A program made the translations under genes and the position numbers. This document shows, one piece after another, positions 18,865 to 26,450 of a stretch of 42,405 nucleotides of DNA. The notes under the pieces were generated by a model. The model was given only the letters and a program-made list of their open reading frames with translations, did not search any database and was not told where the DNA came from. Position 1 is the first letter of the stretch. Each line of letters opens with the position of its first letter. This DNA comes from Methylobacterium haplocladii (GTDB lineage Bacteria; Pseudomonadota; Alphaproteobacteria; Rhizobiales; Beijerinckiaceae), in the NCBI RefSeq assembly GCF_007992175.1, contig NZ_BJZT01000026.1:1-42405 (forward strand). The letters are read 5' to 3'.

Positions 18865-20301
18865 GTGAAGCGCGCACGCCGTACCAAGATCGTCGCCACT
18901 TTGGGGCCGGCCTCCGACACGCCGGAGATGATCGCCAAGCTCTTTCATGCGGGCGCCGACGTCTTCCGGCTCAACATGAGCCACCTCCCCCGCGAAAAGC
19001 TGCCGGAGAAGGTCGAGATCATCCGTACCATCGAGCGCGAGGCCCGTCGGCCGATCGCGATCCTGGTCGATCTGCAGGGGCCGAAGCTGCGCGTCGGCGC
19101 CTTCGCCGAGGGCTCGGCCGAACTGGTGAACGGCGCAACCTTCGTCCTCGACAGCGACCCGACCCCGGGTGACGTGGACCGGGTCTATCTCCCGCACCCC
19201 GAAATCCTCGCCGCCCTCGAACCGAACCACGCGGTCCTGATCGACGACGGCAAGTTGCGACTGCACGTTACCGAGGTCAGCGACGGCCGCGCCGTCACCC
19301 GCGTCGACGTCGGTGGCCGGATTTCCAATCGCAAGGGCGTCTCGCTGCCCCACACCGTGCTGCCGGTGCCGGCGATGACCGAGAAGGACCGCTCCGATCT
19401 CGAGGCTGGGCTGAACGCCGGCGCCGATTGGATCGCGGTCTCCTTCGTCCAGCGGCCCGAGGACGTTGCGGAGGTCAAGAAGGTCTGCGCGGGCCGCGCG
19501 CTGGTGATGGCCAAGATCGAGAAGCCGCAGGCGCTGACCCGCCTCGACGAGATCATCGAGATCTCCGACGGCATCATGGTGGCCCGCGGCGATCTCGGCG
19601 TGGAGATGCCGCTGGAGCAGGTGCCCGGCGTTCAGAAGCGCATCACCCGCAGCGCGCGCCGACTCGGCAAGCCGGTGGTGGTCGCGACGCAGATGCTCGA
19701 GTCGATGATCACGGCACCGGTGCCCACCCGCGCCGAGGTCTCCGACGTCGCCACTGCCGTCTACGAGGGTGCCGACGCGGTGATGCTATCCGCCGAGAGC
19801 GCGGCCGGCGACTTCCCGATCGAGGCGATCTCGACGATGAGCCGCATCGCCGAGCAGGTGGAGCGCGATGTGCTCTACTGGTCGATCCTGACGGCTCAGC
19901 GTTCGGAGCCCGATGCGACCGTGTCGGACGCCATCGCCGCCGCGACACACCAGATCGTCGAGGCGCTGAACCTGCGCGCCGTGATGGCCTGGACCCATTC
20001 GGGCTCCACCGTGCAGCGCCTCGCTCGCTCGCGGCCGAACGCCAGCATCATCGCCCTGACGCCGAAGCGCGAGACGGCCCGCCGCCTCGCCATCGTCTGG
20101 GGGACGCATCCGATCGTCACCAAGGATGCCAGCGACGTCGACGACATGGCGTTCCGGGCGGCGAAGTTCGCCTTGCGCGAGGACTTCGCGGTGATCGGCG
20201 ATCGGGTCATCGTGGTGGCCGGCGTGCCGTTCGGGACACCCGGTGCCACCAACATGGTGCGGATCGCCTACGTCACCCGCGAGCACGCCGCCCTGGTGTG
20301 A
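18865..20301 (+). CDS. pyk: Pyruvate kinase
   Basis: Converts phosphoenolpyruvate and ADP to pyruvate and ATP. The 478-aa product has the standard order: KIVATLGPAS at the N-terminus, RLNMSH near residue 35, ILVDLQGPKLRVG near 65, MAKIEKPQAL near 215, the MVARGDLGVEMP loop near 236, ATQMLESM near 276 and EGADAVMLSAESA near 300. The GTG at 18865 has GGAGG 8 nt upstream; the frame before it is unsupported. The C-terminal domain is complete. Its stop is 3 bp from the stop of the convergent hydrolase gene. Proximity to gckA fits central C3 metabolism. Confidence 0.96.
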   Translation: MKRARRTKIVATLGPASDTPEMIAKLFHAGADVFRLNMSHLPREKLPEKVEIIRTIEREARRPIAILVDLQGPKLRVGAFAEGSAELVNGATFVLDSDPTPGDVDRVYLPHPEILAALEPNHAVLIDDGKLRLHVTEVSDGRAVTRVDVGGRISNRKGVSLPHTVLPVPAMTEKDRSDLEAGLNAGADWIAVSFVQRPEDVAEVKKVCAGRALVMAKIEKPQALTRLDEIIEISDGIMVARGDLGVEMPLEQVPGVQKRITRSARRLGKPVVVATQMLESMITAPVPTRAEVSDVATAVYEGADAVMLSAESAAGDFPIEAISTMSRIAEQVERDVLYWSILTAQRSEPDATVSDAIAAATHQIVEALNLRAVMAWTHSGSTVQRLARSRPNASIIALTPKRETARRLAIVWGTHPIVTKDASDVDDMAFRAAKFALREDFAVIGDRVIVVAGVPFGTPGATNMVRIAYVTREHAALV

Positions 20302-20304
20302 ATG

Positions 20305-21315
20305 TCAGCGTGCGGGCGGCGGTTCGACCTCTGCCCGCACGCCGTCGACGGCGTCAGCGAGGGCGTCCGTCGCCACGTAGTGCAGCATGTGGCCGATGCC
20401 GCGCAGGCGCACGAGCCGCGCTCCCGGAATCTGCTCCGCCAGCGGCACGGCCTGGGTCTGGATCCGCACGACCGGGTCGGATTCGCCGGCGGCCACGACC
20501 GTCGGCACGCGGATTTCTCCGTAGCGCGGCGCCTGCTCACGCAGTGCCGCCGGCAGCCCGGCTAGGTCTTCGAGATTGGCGAGCGCCGCGCCCGGCCGCA
20601 GGATCAGCGGCGCGCGGCTGCGTTCGACATAACCTTCGCTCATCGCCTGCGGGGTGAAGGCGCCCTTGGCAGCCTTCGGCAGGTACCACCATGCGATCGG
20701 GACCACGACCGTCCGCACCAGGAGCCCCGTGACGGCGGGCTGCAGCGCCAGCCTGCCCCACCAGGGCAGTTGCTTGTCCGGGAAGGGCAGTGCCACTGGC
20801 GCGGCGAGCACCAGCCCCGCGACGTGATCTGGCCGGTCGAGGGCGAGCCGCAGCGCCAGGGCGCCCGACCAGGAATGTCCGAGAACGATCGCCGGGCCGG
20901 CCTCCATCGCGTCGAGCGCCCGCCCGATCGCGTCGGCCTGGAAGCCGGGTGAGGCCGCCTCGGGGCCGGCGAGCCTGTCGCTCCAGCCGAAGCCCGGCCG
21001 ATCGAAGGCGATGACGCGATAGCCCCGCTTCGCGAGTGTTCGCCCGATCCCTTCCATCGGATCGGCGGCACTGGCCGATGCACCATGAAGCAGAACGACG
21101 GTCCCGCGCGGGCTTTCCGTCGGCCCAGCCTCCAGAACCGCGAGCCGCCCTCCCCGGACCGGAACGAACCGACCGTTCGGCGGATACAGCGACTCGACAT
21201 GGAAGGCGATCAGCACCGTGGCACCGGCACCGGCTGCCAATGCCGCGACAACCAGACCGCCAAGCAATACCGCAGCGCCCGCGGAGAAGGCCGCGACGCC
21301 TTTCAGTATGCGCAT
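20305..21315 (-). CDS. Alpha/beta hydrolase with N-terminal membrane anchor
   Basis: A 336-aa alpha/beta-hydrolase-fold protein of unknown substrate. Residues 5-38 are a hydrophobic Ala/Val/Leu helix, a membrane anchor or uncleaved signal. Then come the oxyanion-hole motif LLHGASAS, the AFDRPGFGWSDR turn, the nucleophile elbow GHSWSG (Ser), a probable acid in AAGESDPVV and the catalytic His in GIGHMLHY. The set is complete, so an active esterase, lipase or peptidase is likely. It lies 24 nt after the TPR gene on the same strand, probably one operon, and converges on pyk. Confidence 0.8.
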   Translation of the reverse strand: MRILKGVAAFSAGAAVLLGGLVVAALAAGAGATVLIAFHVESLYPPNGRFVPVRGGRLAVLEAGPTESPRGTVVLLHGASASAADPMEGIGRTLAKRGYRVIAFDRPGFGWSDRLAGPEAASPGFQADAIGRALDAMEAGPAIVLGHSWSGALALRLALDRPDHVAGLVLAAPVALPFPDKQLPWWGRLALQPAVTGLLVRTVVVPIAWWYLPKAAKGAFTPQAMSEGYVERSRAPLILRPGAALANLEDLAGLPAALREQAPRYGEIRVPTVVAAGESDPVVRIQTQAVPLAEQIPGARLVRLRGIGHMLHYVATDALADAVDGVRAEVEPPPAR

Positions 21316-21339
21316 GAAGGATGCTGCGATGGGGATGGC

Positions 21340-21954
21340 TTAGAGATCGCGGCCGTCGACGTCGGGCGCGAGCCGCTCGATCGCCTTCTTCAGCACGTCC
21401 CATTGCGGGTAGATCGCCTCTGCCCGACGAAAGGCTTCGAGGGCACGGCGCTTGTCGTCGTCGGCGAGGTAGAGCTTACCGAGTGCGGCCCAGGCCTCGA
21501 AGTGGCGGGGCTCCAGCACCAGCGCGCGTTCGAGGTCGGCAATGGCGCTCGACGAATCCGAGAGCCGGAAGAACAGCGTCGCGCGACGATTCCAGCCCTC
21601 TGGCCAAGTCGGCTCCAACGCCATGGCCCGGTCCATCAGTTCGATGGCCAAGGGCACGTCGTTGCTCGACATCGCTTCGCGAGCGCGCTCGGTCAGCAGG
21701 TCGACCGTGGCGCTGCCGGAGCGCGCGAGCTTGCGCTCGATCAACCCGGCGATGCCCTTGGCCTCGGCCGGATCGTCGGCTTCCTTCAGACGCACGTAGA
21801 GGTCGTCGAGAGAGGCCGGAGGGTGCGCCTTGCGCTCCTGCGCAGGAGCCGGCCTCGCGCCGGCCGCCATCGATACGCCACCGAGCGTCACGGCAAGGCA
21901 GGCAGCGACGGCGATGCGGGAGATGGCCGGATGACCGGCTCGAGCGAAGATCAT
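21340..21954 (-). CDS. Tetratricopeptide repeat protein, exported
   Basis: A 204-aa protein with an N-terminal hydrophobic segment (about residues 11-32, IAVAACLAVTLGGVSMAAGA) that looks like a signal peptide, and at least two TPR units: around LAIELMDRAMALEPTWPEGW and AIADLERALVLEPRHFEAW, plus a third at RALEAFRRAEAIYPQW. TPRs mediate protein-protein contacts, so this is probably a periplasmic scaffold. No partner is evident; the anchored hydrolase follows directly. It comes 67 nt after rpmJ on the same strand. Confidence 0.8.
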   Translation of the reverse strand: MIFARAGHPAISRIAVAACLAVTLGGVSMAAGARPAPAQERKAHPPASLDDLYVRLKEADDPAEAKGIAGLIERKLARSGSATVDLLTERAREAMSSNDVPLAIELMDRAMALEPTWPEGWNRRATLFFRLSDSSSAIADLERALVLEPRHFEAWAALGKLYLADDDKRRALEAFRRAEAIYPQWDVLKKAIERLAPDVDGRDL

Positions 21955-22021
21955 GAGCCCGAGGCTGTCACGCCACGGGACCTGCCGTCAACGCGCCCGC
22001 GTGACGCGCAGGCGCGGTCAA

Positions 22022-22147
22022 TCAGCCCTGGCGTGCCTTGAAGCGCTTCTGGGTCTTGTTGATGACGTAGACACGGCCCTTGCGGCGCACGAGCTGGTTG
22101 TCGCGGTGACGGCCGCGCAGCGACTTGAGCGAATTGCGGATCTTCAT
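22022..22147 (-). CDS. rpmJ: 50S ribosomal protein L36 (zinc-free type)
   Basis: A 41-aa protein beginning [20 protein letters not shown] and ending in [11 protein letters not shown]. This is ribosomal protein L36 of the C-minus type: it has no cysteines and so cannot bind zinc, and it has the longer form common in alphaproteobacteria. The gene is short and easily missed. It stands between the puf operon terminator and the TPR gene on the minus strand. The Shine-Dalgarno is weak. Confidence 0.93.
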   Translation of the reverse strand: MKIRNSLKSLRGRHRDNQLVRRKGRVYVINKTQKRFKARQG

Positions 22148-22369
22148 TGTTGTCCACTCGGCGCGGGCTGCCCGGCCGCCTGTCGTTCGGGTATCGAAAG
22201 GGACGGGATGCCGCGAGGGCGCCCCGGCGATGGCAGATCACGCATCGCGGAAAGACGGTCGCCTTACCAGAGACGGTGCCGAACAGGCAAGGCCGCGCGT
22301 CTCACCAAAGCACCCAGCGGACCCGGTCCGATGGCGGCCCTCGCCAGCGCGGGGCGACCATCGCCCGTG
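22148..22369. other. Intergenic region between puf terminator and rpmJ
   Basis: About 310 bp lie between rpmJ and pufC; the right part is the puf terminator. The remaining part should carry the rpmJ promoter, but I see no clear -35/-10 pair and no convincing coding frame. Confidence 0.4.
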
Positions 22370-22407
22370 ACAAACGAAACGGCCGCCGGGACGATGCCCG
22401 ACGGCCG
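22370..22407 (-). terminator. Rho-independent terminator of the puf superoperon
   Basis: On the minus strand, 50 nt after the pufC stop, CGGCCGTCGGG and CCCGGCGGCCG form a long GC-rich hairpin with a 6-nt loop (one internal TC/GG mismatch), followed by TTTCGTTTG. This closes the crtEF-bchCXYZ-pufBALMC unit. Confidence 0.8.
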
Positions 22408-22457
22408 CTCGATCGATGCCTGTCGGACGGGAAAGAAGTCCTCCCGCCCGGCCGAGG

Positions 22458-23549
22458 CTACTTCGGCGCGTCGGCCGGGGGCGATGCCGGCGCCGGCTTC
22501 GCGTCGGCCGCCGATGCGGTGGCCTTGGCAAGCTCCGGATAGGCGTCGATGACGTGGGCACCGTTCAGGGGCTTCGGCTGGCCGTTGTGGCAGGTGCCGC
22601 AGCCGACCTTCGGAACGTCGCCCGTCGGCCCGAGTCGGTTCGGCGGGAACGTGCCCTTCAACGGCTCGAGGTAGTCGCCGTTGAGTGCGCGCACCATGCG
22701 GATGCCGTACCAGGCCGTCGTCCGCTGCGGGGTGCTCTGGGACCATTGCGAGATCGCCCGGGTATTGTGGCAGTAGGTGCAGTTCACCCCGAGCGATTGC
22801 GACATGTGCATCATCAGGCCGTAGGTCTTCTCGGCCTCCTGGATCGGCTTGCCCTTGCCTTCGGGCAGCGCCGTCGTGGCGTTCACCCGGATCGCGTTCT
22901 CGTTCACGTCCTTCTTGCCGAGATACTCGGTCAGGGTGTCGTAGGGCAGCGAGGCGAGGCCCACATCGGGCGAGGCCATGTTCTGCCCGTTGTTGCGCGG
23001 CTGGGTCAGGCCCTTGGCCGTCAGGCCCGGGTTCTCGAACCAGATGTTCTTCGGCACGGGCTGGCCGCGGTGGCAGGTGTAGCAGGTCACGCCGGAACCG
23101 TTGACGTGCTTCTCTTTCCAGTTGGTGTTGATGTACTGGGTCATCTGCAGCATCCGCCGGGCGACCTTCTTCTGGTAGAGGTCGTCCGATGCCATGTTCT
23201 CGGTGTTATGGCAGTAGGTGCAGCCCTGCTCTGGGGCGACCCACTCCGTCATCGAGGTCATCACCCGGTTGAACTGCTCGGTCGAGAGATCCTTCAGAAC
23301 CTGCACGTTCTGATAGGTGGTGCCGGCCTTGTCGCCGCCGGCATCCGCCGGATCGGCGGGCGCCGGAGCCTGGTTGGCGTCCTTGAGCGCCACGGCTTCC
23401 CGCTTGGTCTGGATCTGATCCATCCCGGTGCCGCGGAAGCCGTGCTGCTGGGCGGCGATCGGCGGGAAGCTCCAGCCCGCCGTACCGAACTGCGCGATGG
23501 TGAGGAAGGCCGCGACGACGACGCCCGCGACGACGAGCAGGCTCTTCAT
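22458..23549 (-). CDS. pufC: Reaction centre tetraheme cytochrome c subunit
   Basis: The 363-aa cytochrome bound to the periplasmic side of the photosynthetic reaction centre; it re-reduces the oxidised special pair. Four CxxCH heme sites are visible: CTYCH, CYTCH, CTYCH and CGTCH, with upstream methionines (for example ARRMLQM, YGLMMHM) as likely axial ligands. An uncleaved N-terminal hydrophobic segment ([20 protein letters not shown]) anchors it; there is no lipobox cysteine. The ATG overlaps the pufM stop by 4 nt (ATGA), so translation is coupled. It ends in an Ala/Pro-rich tail. Presence of pufC rather than pufX at this spot is typical of Rhizobiales and Methylobacterium. Confidence 0.96.
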   Translation of the reverse strand: MKSLLVVAGVVVAAFLTIAQFGTAGWSFPPIAAQQHGFRGTGMDQIQTKREAVALKDANQAPAPADPADAGGDKAGTTYQNVQVLKDLSTEQFNRVMTSMTEWVAPEQGCTYCHNTENMASDDLYQKKVARRMLQMTQYINTNWKEKHVNGSGVTCYTCHRGQPVPKNIWFENPGLTAKGLTQPRNNGQNMASPDVGLASLPYDTLTEYLGKKDVNENAIRVNATTALPEGKGKPIQEAEKTYGLMMHMSQSLGVNCTYCHNTRAISQWSQSTPQRTTAWYGIRMVRALNGDYLEPLKGTFPPNRLGPTGDVPKVGCGTCHNGQPKPLNGAHVIDAYPELAKATASAADAKPAPASPPADAPK

Positions 23550-24523
23550 GGGGTGGCTCCCGAAGCTCCGAGGGGATCCGTGACCGGACCGAAGACCTGG
23601 GGATAGGACGGCGCGACGCCGTGCTTCACCGCCCAGAGGTACCAGTTGTCGACGACGGTGCCGGTGAGGATGATGCCGATGCCGCCGGTGAGCGTCGTCA
23701 ACACCGCGAACCACCAGGCCCAGCGATGGATCGATTCCATCGTGGCGTTGAAGCCCATGGTCCAGCGCCAGAACAGGGCGGCCCGCTCCGTGGCCGTTCC
23801 GCGGCTGACGATCTGGTCGATCTCACGCTCCGCGCCGTAGCGGCTCGTCGCCAGGATGGTCGCGCCGTGCATGGCGAAGAGCAGCGTCGACCCGTAGAGG
23901 AAGGCGATCGAGAGCATGTGGAACGGGTTGTAGAAGAGGTTGCCGTAGCGCAGCGAGAAGGCGGCGGTCCAATCGAGGTGCGGGAAGATGCCGAAGGGCA
24001 CCGCCTCGCTCCAGGAACCCATCAGGATCGGACGGATGAAGCCGAGGACCAGGTAGAGCCAGATCGCCGAGGCGAAGGCCCAGGGCACGTGGGTGCCGAT
24101 CTTGAGGGCCCGGGCGCGCCGGTACATGCGAACCCACCAGAGCAGGATCGACGTCGTCAGGAAGAAGCCGGCGATCAGCCACCAGCCCCCCTTGTTCAGG
24201 GGCGGCAGGATCTTGAGCCCGTATTCCGGCCGCGGTGGTTCCAGCGCGAGCCAGGGCAGCTGGCGCACGAACTGGACCGGATCCCAGTTCACCGAGGCCA
24301 GCATGTTGAGACCGACGATCTCGAAGGCGATCAGGAAGCAGACGCCGGAGAGGATGCCGATATAGCCGCCGTAGATCGGGCCGATCTGGCTGTTGCCGAA
24401 CAGACCGGCCAAGTAGCTGTTGAAGGGCCTTCCGATGCGATTTTCGGTCGCGACGGGAACTCCCTGCTCCGGCACGAGCGGCCGGACCTGCACTTGCGTG
24501 AAGATGTTCTGGTAGTAGGCCAT
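23546..24523 (-). CDS. pufM: Photosynthetic reaction centre M subunit
   Basis: One of the two core polypeptides of the type II reaction centre, 325 aa, five membrane helices. Starts [19 protein letters not shown] (here [10 protein letters not shown]). The special-pair ligand His lies in [13 protein letters not shown]; the iron-ligand histidines are in [10 protein letters not shown] and ESIHRWAWW; the quinone-site region is [10 protein letters not shown]. Length is normal for organisms with PufC. It is 15 nt after pufL and overlaps pufC by 4 nt. Confidence 0.97.
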   Translation of the reverse strand: MAYYQNIFTQVQVRPLVPEQGVPVATENRIGRPFNSYLAGLFGNSQIGPIYGGYIGILSGVCFLIAFEIVGLNMLASVNWDPVQFVRQLPWLALEPPRPEYGLKILPPLNKGGWWLIAGFFLTTSILLWWVRMYRRARALKIGTHVPWAFASAIWLYLVLGFIRPILMGSWSEAVPFGIFPHLDWTAAFSLRYGNLFYNPFHMLSIAFLYGSTLLFAMHGATILATSRYGAEREIDQIVSRGTATERAALFWRWTMGFNATMESIHRWAWWFAVLTTLTGGIGIILTGTVVDNWYLWAVKHGVAPSYPQVFGPVTDPLGASGATP

Positions 24524-24538
24524 CGTCTGCGAGCCCCC

Positions 24539-25363
24539 TTAACGCCAGACCGGAAGATTGAGCCACCAGCCCCACCATTCGGGCCAGCCCCGGGTCCAGA
24601 ACGGCCCGCTGATGATGATGCAGACGGCACTCCAGAAGCCCGCCGAGAGCGCCAGGAACAGGCCCAGCCGGTGGATGCCGAGCGTGCCGATCGAGTAGCC
24701 GATGGTGTCGCGGAAGTAGGTGTCCTCGTGCTCCGGCGTCTTGACCGTCTCGCCCTTGGGCGGATTGGTCGAGGCCAGGATCAGAGACCCGTGCAGCGAC
24801 AGCGCGAAGGTCGTCGTGAAGAAAAACGACACCGCCAGCATGTGCGCCGGATTGTAGTGGAAGTGCAGGTACTGGTAGCCGGTGTTCGACACCCAATCGA
24901 GGTGGCTGAGGATGCCGTAGGGAAAGCCGTAACCCCAGGCGCCCATCAGAAACGGCCGGATCACGACCAGCGACACGTAGGCGAAGATCGCAACGCCGAA
25001 GGCGAACGGCACGTGGTAGCCGATGCCGAGCTTTCGGCAGATCTCCACCTCGCGCAGCGCCCAGGATACGAAGGATCCGATGGCGCAGAAGGTGATGATC
25101 TGCCAGAGGCCGCCTTCTTTCAGCGGCGCCAGGGCGAGCCCGTACTTGAGATCGGGTGGCGCGATGTTGATCTGCCAGATGTTCCAGGTCGGCCCGAGAG
25201 CCGCCCCGTAGACGATCAGCGCGGTCCCGAGGATCGCGAAGAACAGGGTCGTGACGCCGAAGAACCCGACGTAGAACGGCCCCACCCAGAAGTCGAACAG
25301 GTCACCGCCGACGAGCGTGCCGCCGCGGACCCGGTATTTTCTTTCGAAGCTCAGCATCGCCAT
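24539..25363 (-). CDS. pufL: Photosynthetic reaction centre L subunit
   Basis: The L core polypeptide of the type II reaction centre, 274 aa, five membrane helices. It starts [20 protein letters not shown], typical of the family; the ATG at 25363 has GAAGGTG upstream, and the longer frame before it is unsupported. Pigment and iron ligands are visible: the special-pair His in [11 protein letters not shown], and the iron ligands in YNPAHM and SLHGSLIL. The gap to pufA carries a strong hairpin (see 25532-25570), which in Rhodobacter protects pufBA mRNA and makes pufLM less abundant. Confidence 0.97.
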   Translation of the reverse strand: MAMLSFERKYRVRGGTLVGGDLFDFWVGPFYVGFFGVTTLFFAILGTALIVYGAALGPTWNIWQINIAPPDLKYGLALAPLKEGGLWQIITFCAIGSFVSWALREVEICRKLGIGYHVPFAFGVAIFAYVSLVVIRPFLMGAWGYGFPYGILSHLDWVSNTGYQYLHFHYNPAHMLAVSFFFTTTFALSLHGSLILASTNPPKGETVKTPEHEDTYFRDTIGYSIGTLGIHRLGLFLALSAGFWSAVCIIISGPFWTRGWPEWWGWWLNLPVWR

Positions 25364-25531
25364 GGCGGCACCTTCGGGCTGGACCGTCGGGGGGCGCTGG
25401 CGCCGTGAAACGACCGCATCGGGTCGTCGCACGGCACCAACTCGTCGTTGGAAAGCGGACTCTGGAGACGATCCCTGATCGGCGTCGTCGGTGGAGACCC
25501 TCGACCGCGGGCGGGCACCGTCAGGCCGGCG

Positions 25532-25570
25532 ACCCGTCCGCGGGTTCGCGGCGACGCGGGGCGTCGCCGC
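25532..25570 (-). other. pufA-pufL intercistronic hairpins (mRNA stability element)
   Basis: Starting 12 nt after the pufA stop, the minus strand has GCGGCGACGC and GCGTCGCCGC, a perfect 10-bp stem with a 3-nt loop (25548-25570). A second small stem ACCCG/CGGGT follows (25532-25545). No T-run is present, so it is not a terminator. In Rhodobacter capsulatus a hairpin at this exact place blocks 3'-to-5' decay and gives excess LH1 over reaction centre; the same role is very likely here. The remaining gap up to pufL shows nothing else. Confidence 0.7.
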
Positions 25571-25582
25571 AGCTCACCGCCC

Positions 25583-25768
25583 TCAGGAGGGCATCGTCTG
25601 CAGGACGAGCGAATGCTCGTTGGCTGCGGACTTCTTTCCGCCTTCCAGCCAGTTGAACCGGTCCGTGCTGAGCAGGATGAAGTGGATCAGCAGAGCCAGG
25701 ATGAACAGGAAGGTGAAGAGCGCGACGAGAGTCCGCCGCGGATCGAACAGAAGCCAAACCTTGTGCAT
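25583..25768 (-). CDS. pufA: Light-harvesting complex 1 alpha polypeptide
   Basis: A 61-aa single-span antenna protein. The start [18 protein letters not shown] is characteristic of LH1 alpha; the membrane helix runs from about residue 12 to 34 and holds the bacteriochlorophyll ligand His in [11 protein letters not shown], followed by FNWLEG. The C-terminal tail ([10 protein letters not shown] and on) is longer than in the shortest family members and may be processed. GGGGAG precedes the ATG. It follows pufB by 13 nt; the intercistronic hairpin follows it. Confidence 0.95.
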   Translation of the reverse strand: MHKVWLLFDPRRTLVALFTFLFILALLIHFILLSTDRFNWLEGGKKSAANEHSLVLQTMPS

Positions 25769-25781
25769 GGTGCGCTCCCCC

Positions 25782-26012
25782 TCAGACGATCATCGACAGA
25801 AGCGACTGGGCCGTCTGGGTCACGCCCTCGAGGGAGGTGTAGCCCTGCGGTCCAGGCAGCCACGGACGCCACAGCCAGACGAGGATGTGAGCGACCACGG
25901 CGATCGCCGTGAAGATGATGAAGCTCGTCAGGAAGATCGCGTGGAACTCCTTGGCTTCAGGTTCCGTCAGCCCCGATAGGCTGCTCGGTCTTTCGGTTAC
26001 TCCGTTAGCCAT
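25782..26012 (-). CDS. pufB: Light-harvesting complex 1 beta polypeptide
   Basis: A single-span antenna protein, 76 aa from the ATG at 26012, which has GGAGG 8 nt upstream. The family motif [13 protein letters not shown] is followed by the membrane helix and the bacteriochlorophyll ligand His in [17 protein letters not shown]. The stretch after PWLPGPQGY (about 25 aa, [14 protein letters not shown]) is longer than in most LH1 beta proteins, where the protein ends shortly after the WRPW motif; it may be a species trait or be trimmed. Together with pufA it makes the LH1 ring. Confidence 0.93.
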   Translation of the reverse strand: MANGVTERPSSLSGLTEPEAKEFHAIFLTSFIIFTAIAVVAHILVWLWRPWLPGPQGYTSLEGVTQTAQSLLSMIV

Positions 26013-26153
26013 CGATCGAACCTCCGTTTGTGTTGGCCGCACCTTGTCAAAAGGAGCGACGGGTCTTGGCCGTGACTCGATGCAATCACGGCTGTCTTCC
26101 CCCGTGCCACCGGACGGAAGAATTCGGTGCGGGCCTCGGGCAAAAGCGCCCGA
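26013..26153 (-). promoter_or_regulatory. pufB leader with two hairpins and a possible internal promoter
   Basis: The 141-nt gap between the pufQ-like gene and pufB has a TCGGGC/GCCCGA stem with 6-nt loop right after the pufQ-like stop (26136-26153) and a perfect 7-bp stem GCCGTGA/TCACGGC with 10-nt loop (26069-26092). A consensus TTGACA -35 (minus strand, plus 26045-26050) follows but lacks a clear -10. The hairpins could protect the 5' end of pufBA mRNA; a puf promoter here is possible. Confidence 0.4.
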
Positions 26154-26450
26154 TCAGCCCATGAAGGCGAAGGGGATGGCCGAGACGGCCATGGCCTTGG
26201 CTTCGCCAAAAACGGATCGGCGCGCGACCGGCAGGCCGGGGCGCTGCACGGCGCCCCCCGGCAGCACACGCTGCACCAGGGCCGCGATCAGGAAGAAGGG
26301 GTAGGTCGCCGCCAGGATCAGCCGAAACTGCAAGGCTTCCTGATGCTGCCGCGTCGGTGAGGACATCGTACGTTGCATGGCCGGGGACTCCGTGCTGCGC
26401 ACCCGAAGGTGACGGTCAGGGAAGGGTGTGATGGCGGGACCGGCGCTCAT
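26154..26450 (-). CDS. pufQ: Small membrane protein, candidate PufQ
   Basis: A 98-aa protein starting at an ATG that overlaps the bchZ stop by 4 nt (ATGA), strong evidence for coupled translation. It has one membrane span at about residues 43-61 ([20 protein letters not shown]) and ends in [20 protein letters not shown]. PufQ of Rhodobacter, at the same place before pufB, is a small one-span protein with a similar LYF-LI--A-PF core and a conserved EARAI tail; GEAKAM here fits that pattern. PufQ is needed for normal bacteriochlorophyll synthesis, perhaps as a carrier. The assignment is by position and pattern, not alignment. A later in-frame ATG (residue 25 or 29) is also possible. Confidence 0.6.
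   Translation of the reverse strand: MSAGPAITPFPDRHLRVRSTESPAMQRTMSSPTRQHQEALQFRLILAATYPFFLIAALVQRVLPGGAVQRPGLPVARRSVFGEAKAMAVSAIPFAFMG

Noticed and set aside
23621..25408. 595-codon plus-strand frame across pufM and pufL
   Set aside because: Antisense to two certain reaction-centre genes; composition is typical of shadow frames.
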